The translations under genes and the position numbers were made by a program. Below the pieces are notes generated by a model. The model ran no database searches. It had not been told where the DNA came from and saw only the letters and a program-made list of their open reading frames with translations. From the NCBI GenBank assembly GCA_003013855.2, contig ML058526.1:5394001-5458000 (forward strand): a stretch of 64,000 nt of DNA, written 5' to 3'. The DNA is from Liriodendron chinense (Eukaryota > Streptophyta > Magnoliopsida > Magnoliales > Magnoliaceae). Shown piece after piece: positions 36,867 through 48,863 of this stretch (position 1 is the first letter of the stretch; every line of letters begins with the position of its first letter).

Positions 36867-39224
36867 ATGTCCGACCACGAAGAAGAAACTCATCTCTTCC
36901 CTGCTCTTGAGATGACCGAAGCGCAACCTCCAACGCAACAGTCAATTGAGAATACGCCAATCATACAAGAATTGGCACAAGGAGTGAGAGCAATGCAAGA
37001 AATGCTCTTGCAATTCATGCAAGCACAAGCCACCGCAACAGCCAACAATCAGGTTGGCCCAGTTCAGCAATCTCAGCAGCCATGCCGGGTCCTTCCGGCC
37101 TCCAGTTCGAATCAAGCGCAACCATCGGAGTCTGCCCAAGACTACCGACAGCAGCCATCTCAGCCCTTCGTTACGGGGCATCTTCCTCAGTACCTTCCTG
37201 CAACGACAGGGCCATCTCAGAGCACTCCCGTCGCAGGGACTTCCAGTCAGCTTCCAGTCAATCTTGCAAACAACAGTCTCAGTAGATCTCAACATGTCCC
37301 CGCCGATGGGACACCTTTTCAATTCCAGCACATCCCCGCCGATGGGATTTCAATTCAATTTCCAGCAACAGGGACAGCACTGGCGAATGCCCACAATGGG
37401 GGTCAGTGTCAAGCCCACATCAATCAGCGGACAGTGGCGAATACCCAACAAGGGGGTCACTTCCCAGCATCTCAGCCTCTTGCAAACAGGAGCACTTTTC
37501 AATTTCAGCACATCCCCGCCGATGGGATTCCAGTTAATTTCCAGCAATCTTCAATTCAGCAAACTCCAGTTAATTTCCAGCAATCTTCAATTCAGCAATC
37601 TCCAGTTAATTTCCAGTAAGTTCCAGTTCAACCTTCAGTACAGTCTCCAATTCAATTACAATCCTCTCAAGCACAAGTTCATCAGAATCCAGTTCAGTCA
37701 TCAAATCAATTTCAGCAACCCGCGGTTGCTTTTCAGCAAGCCCATAGGGTCGAAGACATCGACCACTATGCCGAAGAAGAATGTGCCTTACTCCAAGAGG
37801 CACCAGTCGCTCGAACGGATCACTTAGGACTGGACGAGTTGTGGGAGCAGTTCCAGATCTTGCAAAATTAGCTTCAGCGACAACAAGGAATCGATCTACC
37901 TTCGACCAAGTTCAGAGACTTGTGTCCTTTCCCAGAGGCTCAAGTACCTCAAAACTTTGAGGTACCAAAATTCAAAAGATATGACGGCAGTGGTTGTCCC
38001 ACAGCGCATCTCAAGGCCTTCTGTGGAGAGCTGAGTGCAATCTCAGAAAATGAAGGGGCCCTCATTCGTTTGTTCCAAAAATCTCTGAAGGGCGATGCCC
38101 TAGATTGGTACACCTCATTGGACTGCCACTGCATCAGGACGTGGGAACAGCTTTCCCAAGCTTTCGTCGACAGATTTGTATACAACCTCAACATGGCACC
38201 TAGAAGAGCTGACCTCGCGGCTCTCAGGCAAAGGAGTGATGAAACACTATCTGCCTACGTGGGACGTTGGCGAGCTATGGCAGCCAGAATGCAAACGCCT
38301 ATCGACGACGAAGAATAGATCTCAATGATTGTTCATTCAACATATCCAGGCATATCCGGGTATCTCATCTCGCATCCATATGCGAATTTCTCACAATTGA
38401 TCCGTGCTGGAGAGCAAGTCGAAGCAGGAATCCGTGCCGGGACAATATCCCCATGGCCTCATCAAGCCACTCCAATTAAAAGGAACAGAGTGGAAGGAAG
38501 ACCTATCGGGCATGGGAATGGAAACCGCAGTGGTTCTCCTCCCCGCCCAACAGAGGTAAACAACATCAACACTACTGCTCAAGGAAATCAACATGCTCCC
38601 CCACAGGGACGTCAACAGTATCAGCAGAATCCAGTTCAGCATTAACCTTAGCGGTATCAGCCACAACCGAATCCTCAGCCTCAACCACCTCGACAACAGC
38701 AGCAGTTCAGAGGAAACGGTCAATACTCGTATCAAAATAGGCAAAACTACAGGGAGTTCAGGAAATTTACTCCCCTCTCTCAGCCACTCAGTCAAGTCAT
38801 GGCTATGCTGGTGCAGAAGCAGTTACTTACTCTAATGGCACCTCGGCCTCTGCCTCATCCTCTGCCACCGAACTACCGAGAAAATGAGTATTGTGCCTAT
38901 CATCAAGGGCGTGGCCACACCACTGATCGATGCTATACTTTGAAGAATGCCATACAAGACATGATTGATGACCGCAAGATCGTCATCTCGGTCCCTGGAA
39001 CTTCTCCAGCAGCTTCCACCAATATCCTTCAAAATCCTCTGCCTCAGCATCCAACGGACCCCAGTTCGTCTCGTGGCCCTGCAGTCAATAGTATAGAAGA
39101 AGGGGACCATCTCGAATGCTTCTTCTCCCCTATCCAGTCCATTCATGCTTACACTTACGGGCCGACAAATCCTCCTCCAATCTTGCAAGGGGCAAGTCCA
39201 TTTCTTCTTCAGTCCTCGAGCTAG
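36867..39224 (+). pseudogene. Gag of the Tat element
   Basis: ATG at 36867. The N-terminal 340 residues are extremely Gln/Pro-rich, with short repeats such as HIPADGIP and SSIQQ. The retrotransposon gag core lies at about 37920-38320 (PKFKRYDGSGCPTAHLKAF, LDWYTSL, DRFVYNLNM). A CCHC-like finger follows near 38890-38950 (CAYHQGRGHTTDRC). All segments stay in one frame. In-frame stops are at 37617-37619, about 37869-37871, 38316-38318, 38643-38645 and just after. Near 39200 the frame changes and the protease part continues in another frame. In the lineage this is normally one Gag-Pro reading frame. Confidence 0.9.
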
Positions 39225-41731
39225 TAGTACTCGAAGGAGCACTTCCATATGACGTGCCAGTTGTTCAAGGGGCATCTTACGGCCCCTCATGTTGGGAACC
39301 AGTCGTCCTAGAAGGAGCACAATCATACATCGAGCCCACATACGAACCTATCGTCTTGCAAGGGGCAACCCCAATTCAAGAGCAATCAAATCCACGAGGG
39401 AAGGATTATACACATCAGCAGCAAGAGCCCATTGTCTTAGAAGGAGCTCCTCCAGTTGAGCCGGTCATATTGCAAGGGGCAAATCCTAGAGGCGTGTCAA
39501 TCACACTACGGCAGCTGAGACGAACAGAGAAACCCCCTGCCATATCAAGAGGACCAGTATTCATTCCATGGGAGCCTCCTGCTCCAGGAACGGTCAAGCC
39601 AGGACCGCAACCTTACGTGATCTATGAAGACAAGCCTCGATATTATCCCTTCAGCACAGGCAACAATGTAGTCCTCAAGGCAAAAGCTCCATACGAGGAA
39701 GATCTGGTGCCCACACCAGCACCGTCACAAGAACCGGTGATCCTAGAAGGCAAAGGTGAGGAAAGTTATAAAGAGGTCCCATGGCACTATCCAGAATGCG
39801 CAGAAGTAGGAAACATGAATCCCAATGGGCGTTGCATACGAAGAGATAATCAAAACAGAGGAGATCCTAAAGGCGCTCTCTCAGGCCTCGGCAACAAAAA
39901 TGAAGCCGCATACGATGTGGCGACTCAGCTCAAGTTAATCCCTGCACAAATCTTAGTATGGGAGTTACTCTGTACATCTCGCATACACCGAGAAATGTTT
40001 GCCAAAACCTTGAACGATGCTCACGTCTCCTCCGATACGGCACCAGAGATGATAGCATTGATGATTGGACAACTCCTGGCTCCACGCGCCATCACCTTCA
40101 CCAATAATGAGTTGCCACCAGAAGGACGAGATCATGGGCGATCCCTTAACATAGCCTTACGATATAAAGACCTCTGCGTCCCACTGGTCCTGATCGATAA
40201 TGGCTCAAGCTTAAACGTCTGCCCACTCAAGACCACGGAACGTCTGGGAATCAGCCCTTCTTCATTTCGACCCAGCACCATATGCGTCAGAGCATTCGAC
40301 AACACCCGCCGATCAGTGGAAGGGGAGGTCGACATAGAGGTACAGATAGGTCCAAAAATCTCTACCATCACATTCCAAATTCTGGATATATCAGCCTCTT
40401 TCAACATGTTGCTCGGTCGGCCTTGGCTGCACAAGGTTGGAGCTGTGCCGTCAACCCTGCATCAACGAGTGAAATACATCTGTGGAAATCAAGTGATCTC
40501 TATCCATGCAGAGAAGGAGTTCATCATTCCTTCCAATGCTGCTGCCACTGAACCAGACATCCCGGTCATCGATATCTAGCACTCTGAAGAAGACATCCCG
40601 TTTCACAGTTTCGAATTCGAGACTGTGAACTCTATCGCCAATCCAGAACCAATAAGGGTGGACCGTGTCTTTTCACCGACAGAGCGTCTGAGCCTCAAAT
40701 ATCGAATGAACAATCACTTCAAGTCCAAAAAGGTACCGCTGATATATAACCAACGCAAATGGGGACTCGGATACAAGACAACCTTCATGGACAAAAGAAT
40801 GAAGAAATTTCGATGCTCACCCATTCAATTCGTCAAGCCAGGAGAACCTTGCAAAGATCCAAGAGGGAATCAACCGACTGCACTACACAAAGGCCTCCCG
40901 ATGAGCCTAGTTTGGGCCACATGGCCCCCCATTCGATGGGATCAAATTCTCAAACCATCTAAGCCTCCAGAAGAAGAAGGAGATAAAGAAGGAAGTCAAA
41001 TACAGCAGCTTCAGGATTAGGTTACTCTGACACCTGCTCCCAACCAGGGGCACAACCTGCCCACTTCAGCATCAATCGACCAGGGGCACAACTTGCCCAC
41101 TTCAACTCCAGCCAGTCAGGGGCACGACTTGCCCATCTCAACATCAATCAGCAAGGGGCACGACTTGCCCATCTCTACAAAGTCAACATCATCAATCACC
41201 AGCCAGGGGCAGAAGCAGCCCATCCATTGGACCAAGAAAGGGAAATGGCCAGCCCTAGATTGGTCTGATGTCCAGATTCCAAACTTGTGTCTCACTGTGG
41301 AACCAGACGAACTGCAATGCGAAGTAAGTGGTCCGGGAGGGACTGAGTACGACTCAGATCTCGAACCCGACCAGCAAGAAATCATGGTCATTGGGCCAGA
41401 CCATGATTCTTCACCCAAATCATCAACCCCCACCTCTTCAGGGGAGGAAGTGTGGGGTCCTGAATGGTCATCCGTTCCCCTAACTTTCGCATCAGCCAGA
41501 GAGCCATCTGAGGGCTCTGGCTTCCAAAAAAAAAACTCCTGTTTAAGCAGCGACCGAAACTTTGGAACAAGTTGGGTTCAATCATGGTCTGCAATGCCCA
41601 CTTGTTCAAAGTCCCGTGAATTTCAAAAACCCAAAAAAATAAAAAACTTTCAAAAGCCAAAAACATCTACCATTTCCATTTCAGAAAAAATCTCGAAAAC
41701 TAAAAAACATTCCTTTTCCTGCATTCAGTAG
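39205..41731 (+). pseudogene. protease region and linker of the Tat element
   Basis: Open from about 39116 to 40579 and, after a TAG, to a stop near 41020 and on to 41731, all in one frame. The first 100 residues repeat a P-(I/V)-(I/V)-L-(E/Q)-G-A motif at least six times. The aspartic protease core is VLIDNGSSLNVCP near 40190, with Asn where many retropepsins have Thr, followed by FNMLLGRPWLH. The linker from 41045 holds four exact-period 36-bp repeats (QGHDLPIST type). The end is AT-rich and low in complexity. A pyrimidine tract and CAG at 41711-41728 look like a 3' splice site, and the RT starts in the next frame at about 41733. Confidence 0.85.
41045..41190 (+). repeat. 36-bp (12-codon) tandem repeat, four units
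   Basis: Units begin at 41045, 41081, 41117 and 41153, exactly 36 bp apart, each with GGGGCACRACYTGCCC, itself an imperfect palindrome. A fifth, shortened unit starts near 41204. The period keeps the reading frame. Confidence 0.9.
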
Positions 41732-41732
41732 T

Positions 41733-44700
41733 GTGCCAAGTTCGTCTAAAGAGTCACATGAGTTTGAAGTCGAATCATATGACTTTGACATCGAATTAGA
41801 CTTCGAGCTCATGGGTCTGGACGAAGCTCCGGATGAGGAAGATGATGATCCGGCTCCCGAACTAGAGAATCTCCTCAAAAAGTTCGAATCTAAAGCCAAT
41901 GTTGTAGCCGATGATTTCAGGATAGTAAACTTGGGGACGCCTGAGATCCCTAGGAAAGTACGCATCGGAAAATCATTGCCACCTGAGATGAAACAGAAAG
42001 TGATAGAGTTCCTAGCTCCAAGATTGTCCAACTTCGCGTTCTCATATGAAGACATGCCCGGGCTCGATGAAGAGCTTGTTGTACATCATCTGCCAACCAA
42101 GGCAGATATGAAGCCAGTGAAGCAGAAACTGCGAAGAATGAAGCCAGAATGGGCCCTGAATGTCCGAGATGAAGTCATCAAACAATACAATGCGGGATTC
42201 TTGGTAGTCTCCAACTACCCTGAATGGCTCGCCAACATCGTACCAGTACCAAAGAAGGATGGCAAGGTTCGAATGTGCATCGACTTCCGAGATCTCAACA
42301 AAGCCAGTCCAAAAGATGACTTCCTTTTGCCACATATCGACACTCTGGTCGACAATACTGCTGGATACAAGATCTTCTCATTTATGGACGGGTTCTCAGG
42401 TTACAATCAGATCAAGATGGCAATCGAAGATCGTGAGAAGACATCGTTTATCACTCCCTAGGGAACCTTCTGTTACAGGGTAATGCCGTTCGGTCTGAAG
42501 AACGCAGGAGCAACATATCAGAGAGCAATGACAGCATTATTCCATGACATGATGAACAAAGAGTTTGAAGTATATGTGGACGACATGATCGTTAAATCTC
42601 GCACAATTGAAGGACACTTTGAAGATCTGAAGAAGTTATTCAACATATTAGAAAAGTACGAGCTCCGTCTCAACCCTCAGAAATGTGTCTTCGGTGCAAT
42701 GGGAGGTAAGCTCCTCGGCTTTATGGTGAGTGAGGATGGCATTAGGGTCGACGAGACCAAAACCAGAGCAATCATCGAGATGCCCCCTCCTAGAACAGAA
42801 AAAGAAATTCGTGGCTTCCTCGGCAGAATTCAATACATCAGTCGCTTCATCGCACAGCTCACACCCATTTGCGAGCCCATTTTTAAGCTCCTTCGAAAGA
42901 ACGTTCCGAAGGAATGGAATGAGGATTGCCAAGTCGCCCTCGACCGCATCAAGAAATATCTCATGAATCCTCTAGTCCTAGTGCCGCCCACTCCCAGACG
43001 ACCACTATTGTTATACATCTCGGTAACAGCAGAAGCCATTGGTTGTGTCGGCCAACACGACGAGACCGGAAAGAAGGAACAAGCAATATACTATTTGAGC
43101 CGAAAGTTCACCGACTACGAGACCAGGTATTCCCCGATCGAGAAGACTTGCCTCGCCCTAGTCTGGGCAACTCAGCGACTCCGTCAATACATGATTGCAT
43201 TCCCTATTCTCCTCCTCGCTCACATGGATCCGCTCAAGTACCTGTTCGAGAAACCGGCACTCACTGGAAGGATAGCTAAATGGCAGCTACTCCTGTCTGA
43301 ATTTGACATCACCTATGTCACTCAGAAGGCAATCAAGGGACAAGCCCTCGCCGATCATCTCGCGACTCACTCTCTCCTGGACTATCAGCCGCTCAAGACG
43401 TTCTTTCCTGATGAAGATCTCTTGCTTGTCGAAAGTGAAGAAAAGAGGAAGAAAGGTGAGTGGATGTTATTCTTCGACGGCGCAGCAAATTCTAAAGGGA
43501 GTGGTATTGGAGCGATCCTCTACTCTCCAGATGATGTCCTTATTCCAATCTCAAGGCGCATAGCATTCGAGTGCACCAACAACATGGCAGAGTACGAAGC
43601 ATGCATCGCTGGCTTAAGGGAAGCCATAATCTTGGGCGTCAAGAAGCTACGAGTATTTGGAGACTCACAGCTTATCATCAATCAGACCAATGGCGAATGG
43701 AAAACCAAGGACGAGAAGTTGATACCATATCATGTGTATCTTGAAAATTTGATTGAGGAGTTCAAAGAAGTCACTTTCTCATACATGCCCAGAGCCAAGA
43801 ACCAGTTTGCAGATGCTCTCGCCACACTTGCATCAATGCTTGAGATACCAAAAGGAGCTTCAGAATGGGAGCTCACGGTCAAAATTCAAGATGAACCTGC
43901 TTTTTGCCTGCAAATAAAAGAAGCCGAAGCTGTCCCTGACAAACCCTGGTGTGCCGACATCAAGCAATATCTCGAAACCCAGGAGTATCCAGAGTCAGCA
44001 ACAGCGACAGATCGCCGAACCATCCAGCGTTTGGCCCGCTAATTCACCATCAGTGGCGAAGTTCTTTACAAGCGATCTTATAATCACATCCTCCTTCGAT
44101 GTGTTGATGAAACAGAAGCTGCAAAGATCATGGGAGAAATACACGAAGGAATCTGTGGCCCACACATGAACGGGCACATGATGGCAAAGAAGATTCTACG
44201 ACTCGGCTATTATTGGCTCACCATGGAGACAGACTGTTGCCAGCACGTCAGAAAATGCTTCAAGTGTCAGGAGCATGCGAATCAAATCCATGCCCCATCA
44301 TCAGAGTTATACAACCTGACCACCCCCTGGCCCTTCTCCATGTGGGGACTCGACATCATCGGCAAGATCAGTCCCAAAGCATCAAATGGTCATGAGTACA
44401 TACTTGTGGCAGTCGACTACTTCACCAAGTGGGTAGAGGCAACCTCCTACACTACGATTGCAGCATCTCAGGTGATCAAATTCATGAAGAACAACATCAT
44501 ATGACGATATGGAATCCCTAATGCTATCATCACAGATAATAGGACCCCGTTTGTCAACAAGAAGGTGGATGACTTCCTCAGCAAGTTCAAGATCCAACGT
44601 CATCGATCAAGCCCCTACCGTCCCCAGATGAATGGTGGGGTAGAAGCCACAAACAAGACAATCGTCAGGATACTCGAGAAGATGGTCGTGACCTATCGAG

Positions 44701-45197
44701 ATTGGTCAGATATGCTCCCATATGCACTTTGGGCCTATCGAACGTCTGTACGGTCTGCTACGGGCGTTACTCCTTTCGAGCTTACCTATGGAATGGAGGT
44801 AGTTTTGCCGGTCGAGGTGGAAATACCATCGCTACGGGTGTTACTCGAAAGTGGAATTGAAGAAGGAGAATGGCAACGGGCCAGATTCGATCAGTTGTAG
44901 CTAGCAGATGAAAAGCGCATGCGTGCACTAAGTCATTCACAGTGCTATCAGAAAAGGATCGCTCGGGCTTACAACAAGAGAGTTCGAAAAAGAAGTTTCA
45001 AGGTAGGCGACATGGTCATGAAGAAGATTCTACCGTCGCACCTTTCGGATCCCAGAGGAAAGTTTAAACCCTCGTGGGACGGGCCACTGATCATCAGAGA
45101 AGTACTTCCCGGAGGCGCCCTCAGACTCACCAGCATGAGAGGGGTGGATCTTCCTGAGCAAACCAACGCCAACAACGTGAAGATCTTTCACGGGTAA
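41733..45197 (+). pseudogene. Pol of the Tat element: RT, two RNases H, integrase
   Basis: One frame with four stops: TAG 42459-42461 (where the family has Trp), TAA 44040-44042, TGA 44502-44504 and TAG 44898-44900. RT is at about 42100-42660, with VPKKDGKVRMCIDFRDLN and the catalytic EVYVDDMIV. The first RNase H is at about 42990-43370 (SRKFTDYETRYSPIEK). The second, archaeal-type RNase H is at about 43450-43840 (FFDGAANSKGSG, TNNMAEYEA, FGDSQLIINQ), a diagnostic pair for Tat. The integrase zinc-binding part is at 44130-44290 (CFKCQEHAN). The core has GLDIIGK, ITDNRTPF (Arg where Gly is usual) and the Glu in GGVEATNK. The C-terminal domain ends at 45197. It shares lineage with the minus-strand remnant at 18352-19915. 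Confidence 0.93.
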
Positions 45198-45239
45198 GTT
45201 ATTCTGACCTTATCAAAAGTTACTTTAATAGAGTTGAAG

Positions 45240-45606
45240 TCAAGAGGTCGAAGCTAAGACCTCTGAGAAATCATTTTCGTCCACCAATAAGTGTTTCAAA
45301 TAAGGGGATTCAAAAGGAAAAGACAAAAAAAGAAGAAGAGAAGAAGAATACAAAAGAAAAAGAAAAAAAAAATGAAGAAAAGAGAAAGAAAAAGGGAAGC
45401 CAAAGTAAGGCACCCAAGAAAAAATCAGTCCAAGAAGAAACACAGTCATCCATCCATTCATCTCAGAAGGGTCTTTAGTAAAGACCGACAGCTCTATTAT
45501 CGTAACTCAGGATAAGGGCTGAAAGACTGCCATTGGCCGGCAACGACGGATTCCCGACCTCTAGCCGCCGCAGTTATCCAAAGATTCAGAAAAAAAGAAA
45601 AAAAAT
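45240..45606 (+). other. purine-rich 3' untranslated part of the Tat element
   Basis: A/G-rich tract at 45307-45400 (repeated AAGAAGAA and GAAAAAG), then ordinary noncoding sequence. Lys/Glu-rich open frames here are composition artefacts. Confidence 0.6.
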
Positions 45607-45630
45607 GTGTGCCTAAACAAAGAGGGCGGA

Positions 45631-45850
45631 GTGAAAACCCGAAAGGGCGCTCCGAGTAAAAACAGTGGGCATACAGCGGACTTGGTGAAAACCCAAAAGG
45701 GCACTGAGGGTAAAAACAGCATAGCTGCCAAGGGGCAGGCAAGATCAAACACCCGGGACGTGGTGAAAATCCGAAAGGGCGCCACGGGCAAAAATGACGG
45801 GAAAAGGCCGGCTGTAGTGAAAACTCGAAAGAGCGCTGCAGGCAAAAATG
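45631..45850 (+). repeat. four repeats with GTGAAAACCCGAAAGGGCGC core
   Basis: Cores start at 45631, 45685, 45763 and 45817, with spacings 54, 78 and 54. Each is followed about 25 bp later by a TAAAAACA or CAAAAATG motif. CCGAAAGGGC contains a short palindromic element. Confidence 0.88.
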
Positions 45851-46289
45851 GCTCAAAAAAGAAAAAGAAAAAAAAAATTAAAAGTGCAGGTACCAAGAAG
45901 TCAGAAGATCCAGATCGGTTCAAGCAGTGAAAGTGCAAGAACAAGAGGAAGTACAGTCAGGAACAAAGAACTTTGTAAATTCTAATAATCTCAAGAAGTA
46001 ACAGTTTCCATTGCCTACACCTCTAGGGAACCAAAGGATCAAGCAAGTTAATCTCGAGACATCGGTCAAAAGTATTGGCCGAGCCCCAGTTCTGATTCCT
46101 ATATCCTGACACAAAATCCAGACACACTCACAAGACAACTCATGGCACAGTAGATTTTCAAACAGTTTTCTCTTTTCAATTAAATGCATCATATTTCTTT
46201 TACATATATTATCTTTTTCAAAAAATACAAAAATTTTCATCATCATCAATCATATATGCAAAAAAGGAATGTGCAGGTGGCCAACACAA

Positions 46290-48863
46290 TCAATCTCTAC
46301 CCTCCTCCTCGGCCACATCAGGTAAGTCCTCTGACTCGTAAAAAGATAGCCTCTCTCTCAACCTTCTCACCTCCATATGCAGGTAATGCGCCTCATCGCG
46401 CTCAAGTGTACGGATCGCTGTCTCCTCATCAGACAATCTTTGATCGGCAGCCAATCTCCTCGACATCATCTCACAATGATACCAAAGTGCAGAGATCTCA
46501 GACAACAGATGGCCATGAGTGGCCAAAAGGAAGCAAGGATCAATGAATGGGCGCTCCTCAAAAGGTTCATATGAACCAATGAAGAGCCTGCATCTCCAAG
46601 GATATCATGCTCATCCTCATCAGCAGTCTGATGCCAGCAAGGGATACGTCGGTAGAAAGACTGCTCAGCAACCCAGTACTGATATGGGGCGGTCGCCATC
46701 GGAAAAGTCCGCAGCTCAAAACCCAGCAAATCAGCAGTCAAGTAACTCGCCCAAGAACAATCAATCCGGGTCCTGAAGTTAGAGGATCTAGAGGGGAGTG
46801 CTCGACGCCCGATACCTGTGAAAGCAAAAAGAGGAACATCCTGCTCATATCCAAACTGCCGTAGGAACCGAATGGGATGATAAGAAAAGTAGGATCGAAA
46901 GCCTACCAACATCAGAGGAAGGCGGTGCGCGTCACAAAGCACGGGAGGAAGTGAAAGCCAAGATGACTCCCAACGAACGTTCCAGTCACGAAGTTCAGCA
47001 AACATTCTGCGATACAAGGGCTCGCCCATCCTGGCTGTATGAGGAAGGAACTCCATGATATAACGCATGATGTCAGAGCTAGGAATGCCAGGAAGGGGTA
47101 CAGGAACAATCAAAGAAAGACGCTCCCATAGCCAGACCTGATCACAAAAAGGAAAAGAAGTTCAGCTAGAGCCAAGCAATTCCTAACAAAGCGAGAAGAA
47201 AAAAAAAGGGTGGAAAAGATACATGAAGAAAGGCACAGCAGCCGCGAAGGACACGAGTGCGGCCCAGGGCGCAGTCAGTCAGCCCATTAAACAGCTCGGC
47301 CAAGATGAGAGAAATGATCCCCTGCCGTCGGATAGCTCGGCTCATCACCTCAAAGAGCAAAGGAGTCTGGGACCTGCGCCATCCCGAGAACAGCACCTCA
47401 GCTATCAAGCAGAACATCAGTGCGTTCCGAGCAAAGGTAGAATCGGCCACACTCCGAAGACCCGAAAAAAGATCATATAGTAAATCCAAGGAGAACACTA
47501 CAGCATCCTGGCCGGCGGCTGCAGGTCGAACAAGATAGGGGATCCCGAACCAGTTCTGCGGTGTAGCAGTTTTCGGCGATGTCTTCGACGAGAAATACTA
47601 AGTATAATCCCAGGGCAGGCCCGTCAAGCGTGCAAGCTCCTCCAAAGAAGGCCCCATCTCCATATCGTTGAACGCAAACAAGTTCAACGAAGGGACCCAG
47701 TCAATCAAGGCAGCTCCAAGCATCCTCCAATCAATATCAACTCTAGCCATATGGATCAGACTGCCGAAGCCATAAGACTCCAAATCTCGAATCTCATAAG
47801 CTGACAAGCTGTCAAGCCAAGCAAGCAGTCGTGGCGAACAAGAAGGACGAGGGAGCAGCTGACAAGTCCTCAGTGGTACCCCCTCCAGAACAAAAGGCCC
47901 AGAAATCAATGACGGCTCATCGAGGATCGGAAGGTTAACGGGCGAAGGAGAAGGAAAAGCTGGAACCTCTGCAGACTCGACAGCCCTTGACCTGCCCTCT
48001 GAAACGGCCATGTCTGACATAGTCGCACCACTATCTGTAACTGTCATAATCTCAGCCGCATGGGAAGACTCGCCAACCTCATGAACAGAGTGCGCAAAAG
48101 ACTGATGATCAAAAGAAGGGCGATGCTCTCCATAAAAAAGGCGGCCAGCAAAGATCACACCACACATCGTGGTATCCTGGCTAATCTGACCATCAAAGAA
48201 TGCATCTGAACCATCAAAAAGGGTCCCGGCAACCCCAATCGAAGAATCAACGGTCAGATCTGGACCTGCAGCCCCCTCCAGCAGGAAATCATGAATCCAG
48301 ACATCATCCTGGCCGATCAAAGGGATCATCGAAGCATCCACACCGTCCATCATCAGGGGGATATCATCAATGACCACATCAAGTCCACCCAAACAAGTAT
48401 GCCGCACATCTCGGCCCTCATCAAGAGCATCCAAACCGTCAAAGGTATCATCTGAACCATCCAAGCATGAGATCAGCCCATCTATGTCCATCATGGTCCC
48501 ATCACCACCATCCATCACATCATCCATGTGGCCCACACTCAAGGGATGCATAGCCTCACCTATGTCCCATCCTCCCATCTCATCCATGCCATCCATTTCT
48601 CCCACAATCAAAGGCCTATCCAAATCTGGAATTACAGCCATTCCACCATTAATAGAGCCATTCAAAGCTCTCCTAACAACCACCCCTAATTCATCATCAA
48701 TACCCCTATTCAATGCTCCATCTCCACCATCAATCAAAGGCACCTCACCATCTTTAAAGCCTTCATCAATTGCTGCAACATGGGACCCACCAATCTCTCC
48801 CACAAGGACCCCCAAGCCATCATCAATGGCTGCCCAAGAGAGGATCAATAAAGAAAAAGACAA
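46290..48863 (-). pseudogene. antisense PMD (plant mobile domain) ORF in the Tat element
   Basis: Between integrase and the 3' LTR, on the opposite strand. The long open frame 48863-47601 starts with about 270 residues rich in Gly, Asp and Ile. It then enters a PMD-like domain (IDWRMLGAALIDWVPSLN, MGPSLEELARLTGLPW). After a TAG at 47598-47600 the same frame continues (CALGRTRVLRGCCAFLH). I infer an 85-bp intron at 47222-47138 (GT donor after CTTCAT, acceptor TTTTGTGATCAG). The next exon, from 47137, reads VWLWERLSL and on to LRQFGYEQDVPLF, a standard PMD block order. A frameshift near 46600 is followed by a coiled-coil tail to 46290. PMD proteins (MAIN/MAIL1 in plants) are also carried by retroelements. 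True start codon not identified; 48863 is not ATG. Confidence 0.75.
47138..47222 (-). other. inferred 85-bp intron of the antisense PMD ORF
   Basis: GTATCTTTTCC donor and a T-rich tract ending GATCAG. Removing it joins two blocks in phase 0 that continue the PMD pattern. Inference from sequence; no transcript data. Confidence 0.65.

Noticed and set aside
36942..37827. Long alternative frames over the Gag start
   Set aside because: Shadows of the Gln/Pro-rich repeat region in the Gag frame.
45291..45944. Lys/Arg-rich or Phe-rich ORFs downstream of integrase
   Set aside because: Composition artefacts of the purine-rich tract and the GTGAAAACCC repeats.
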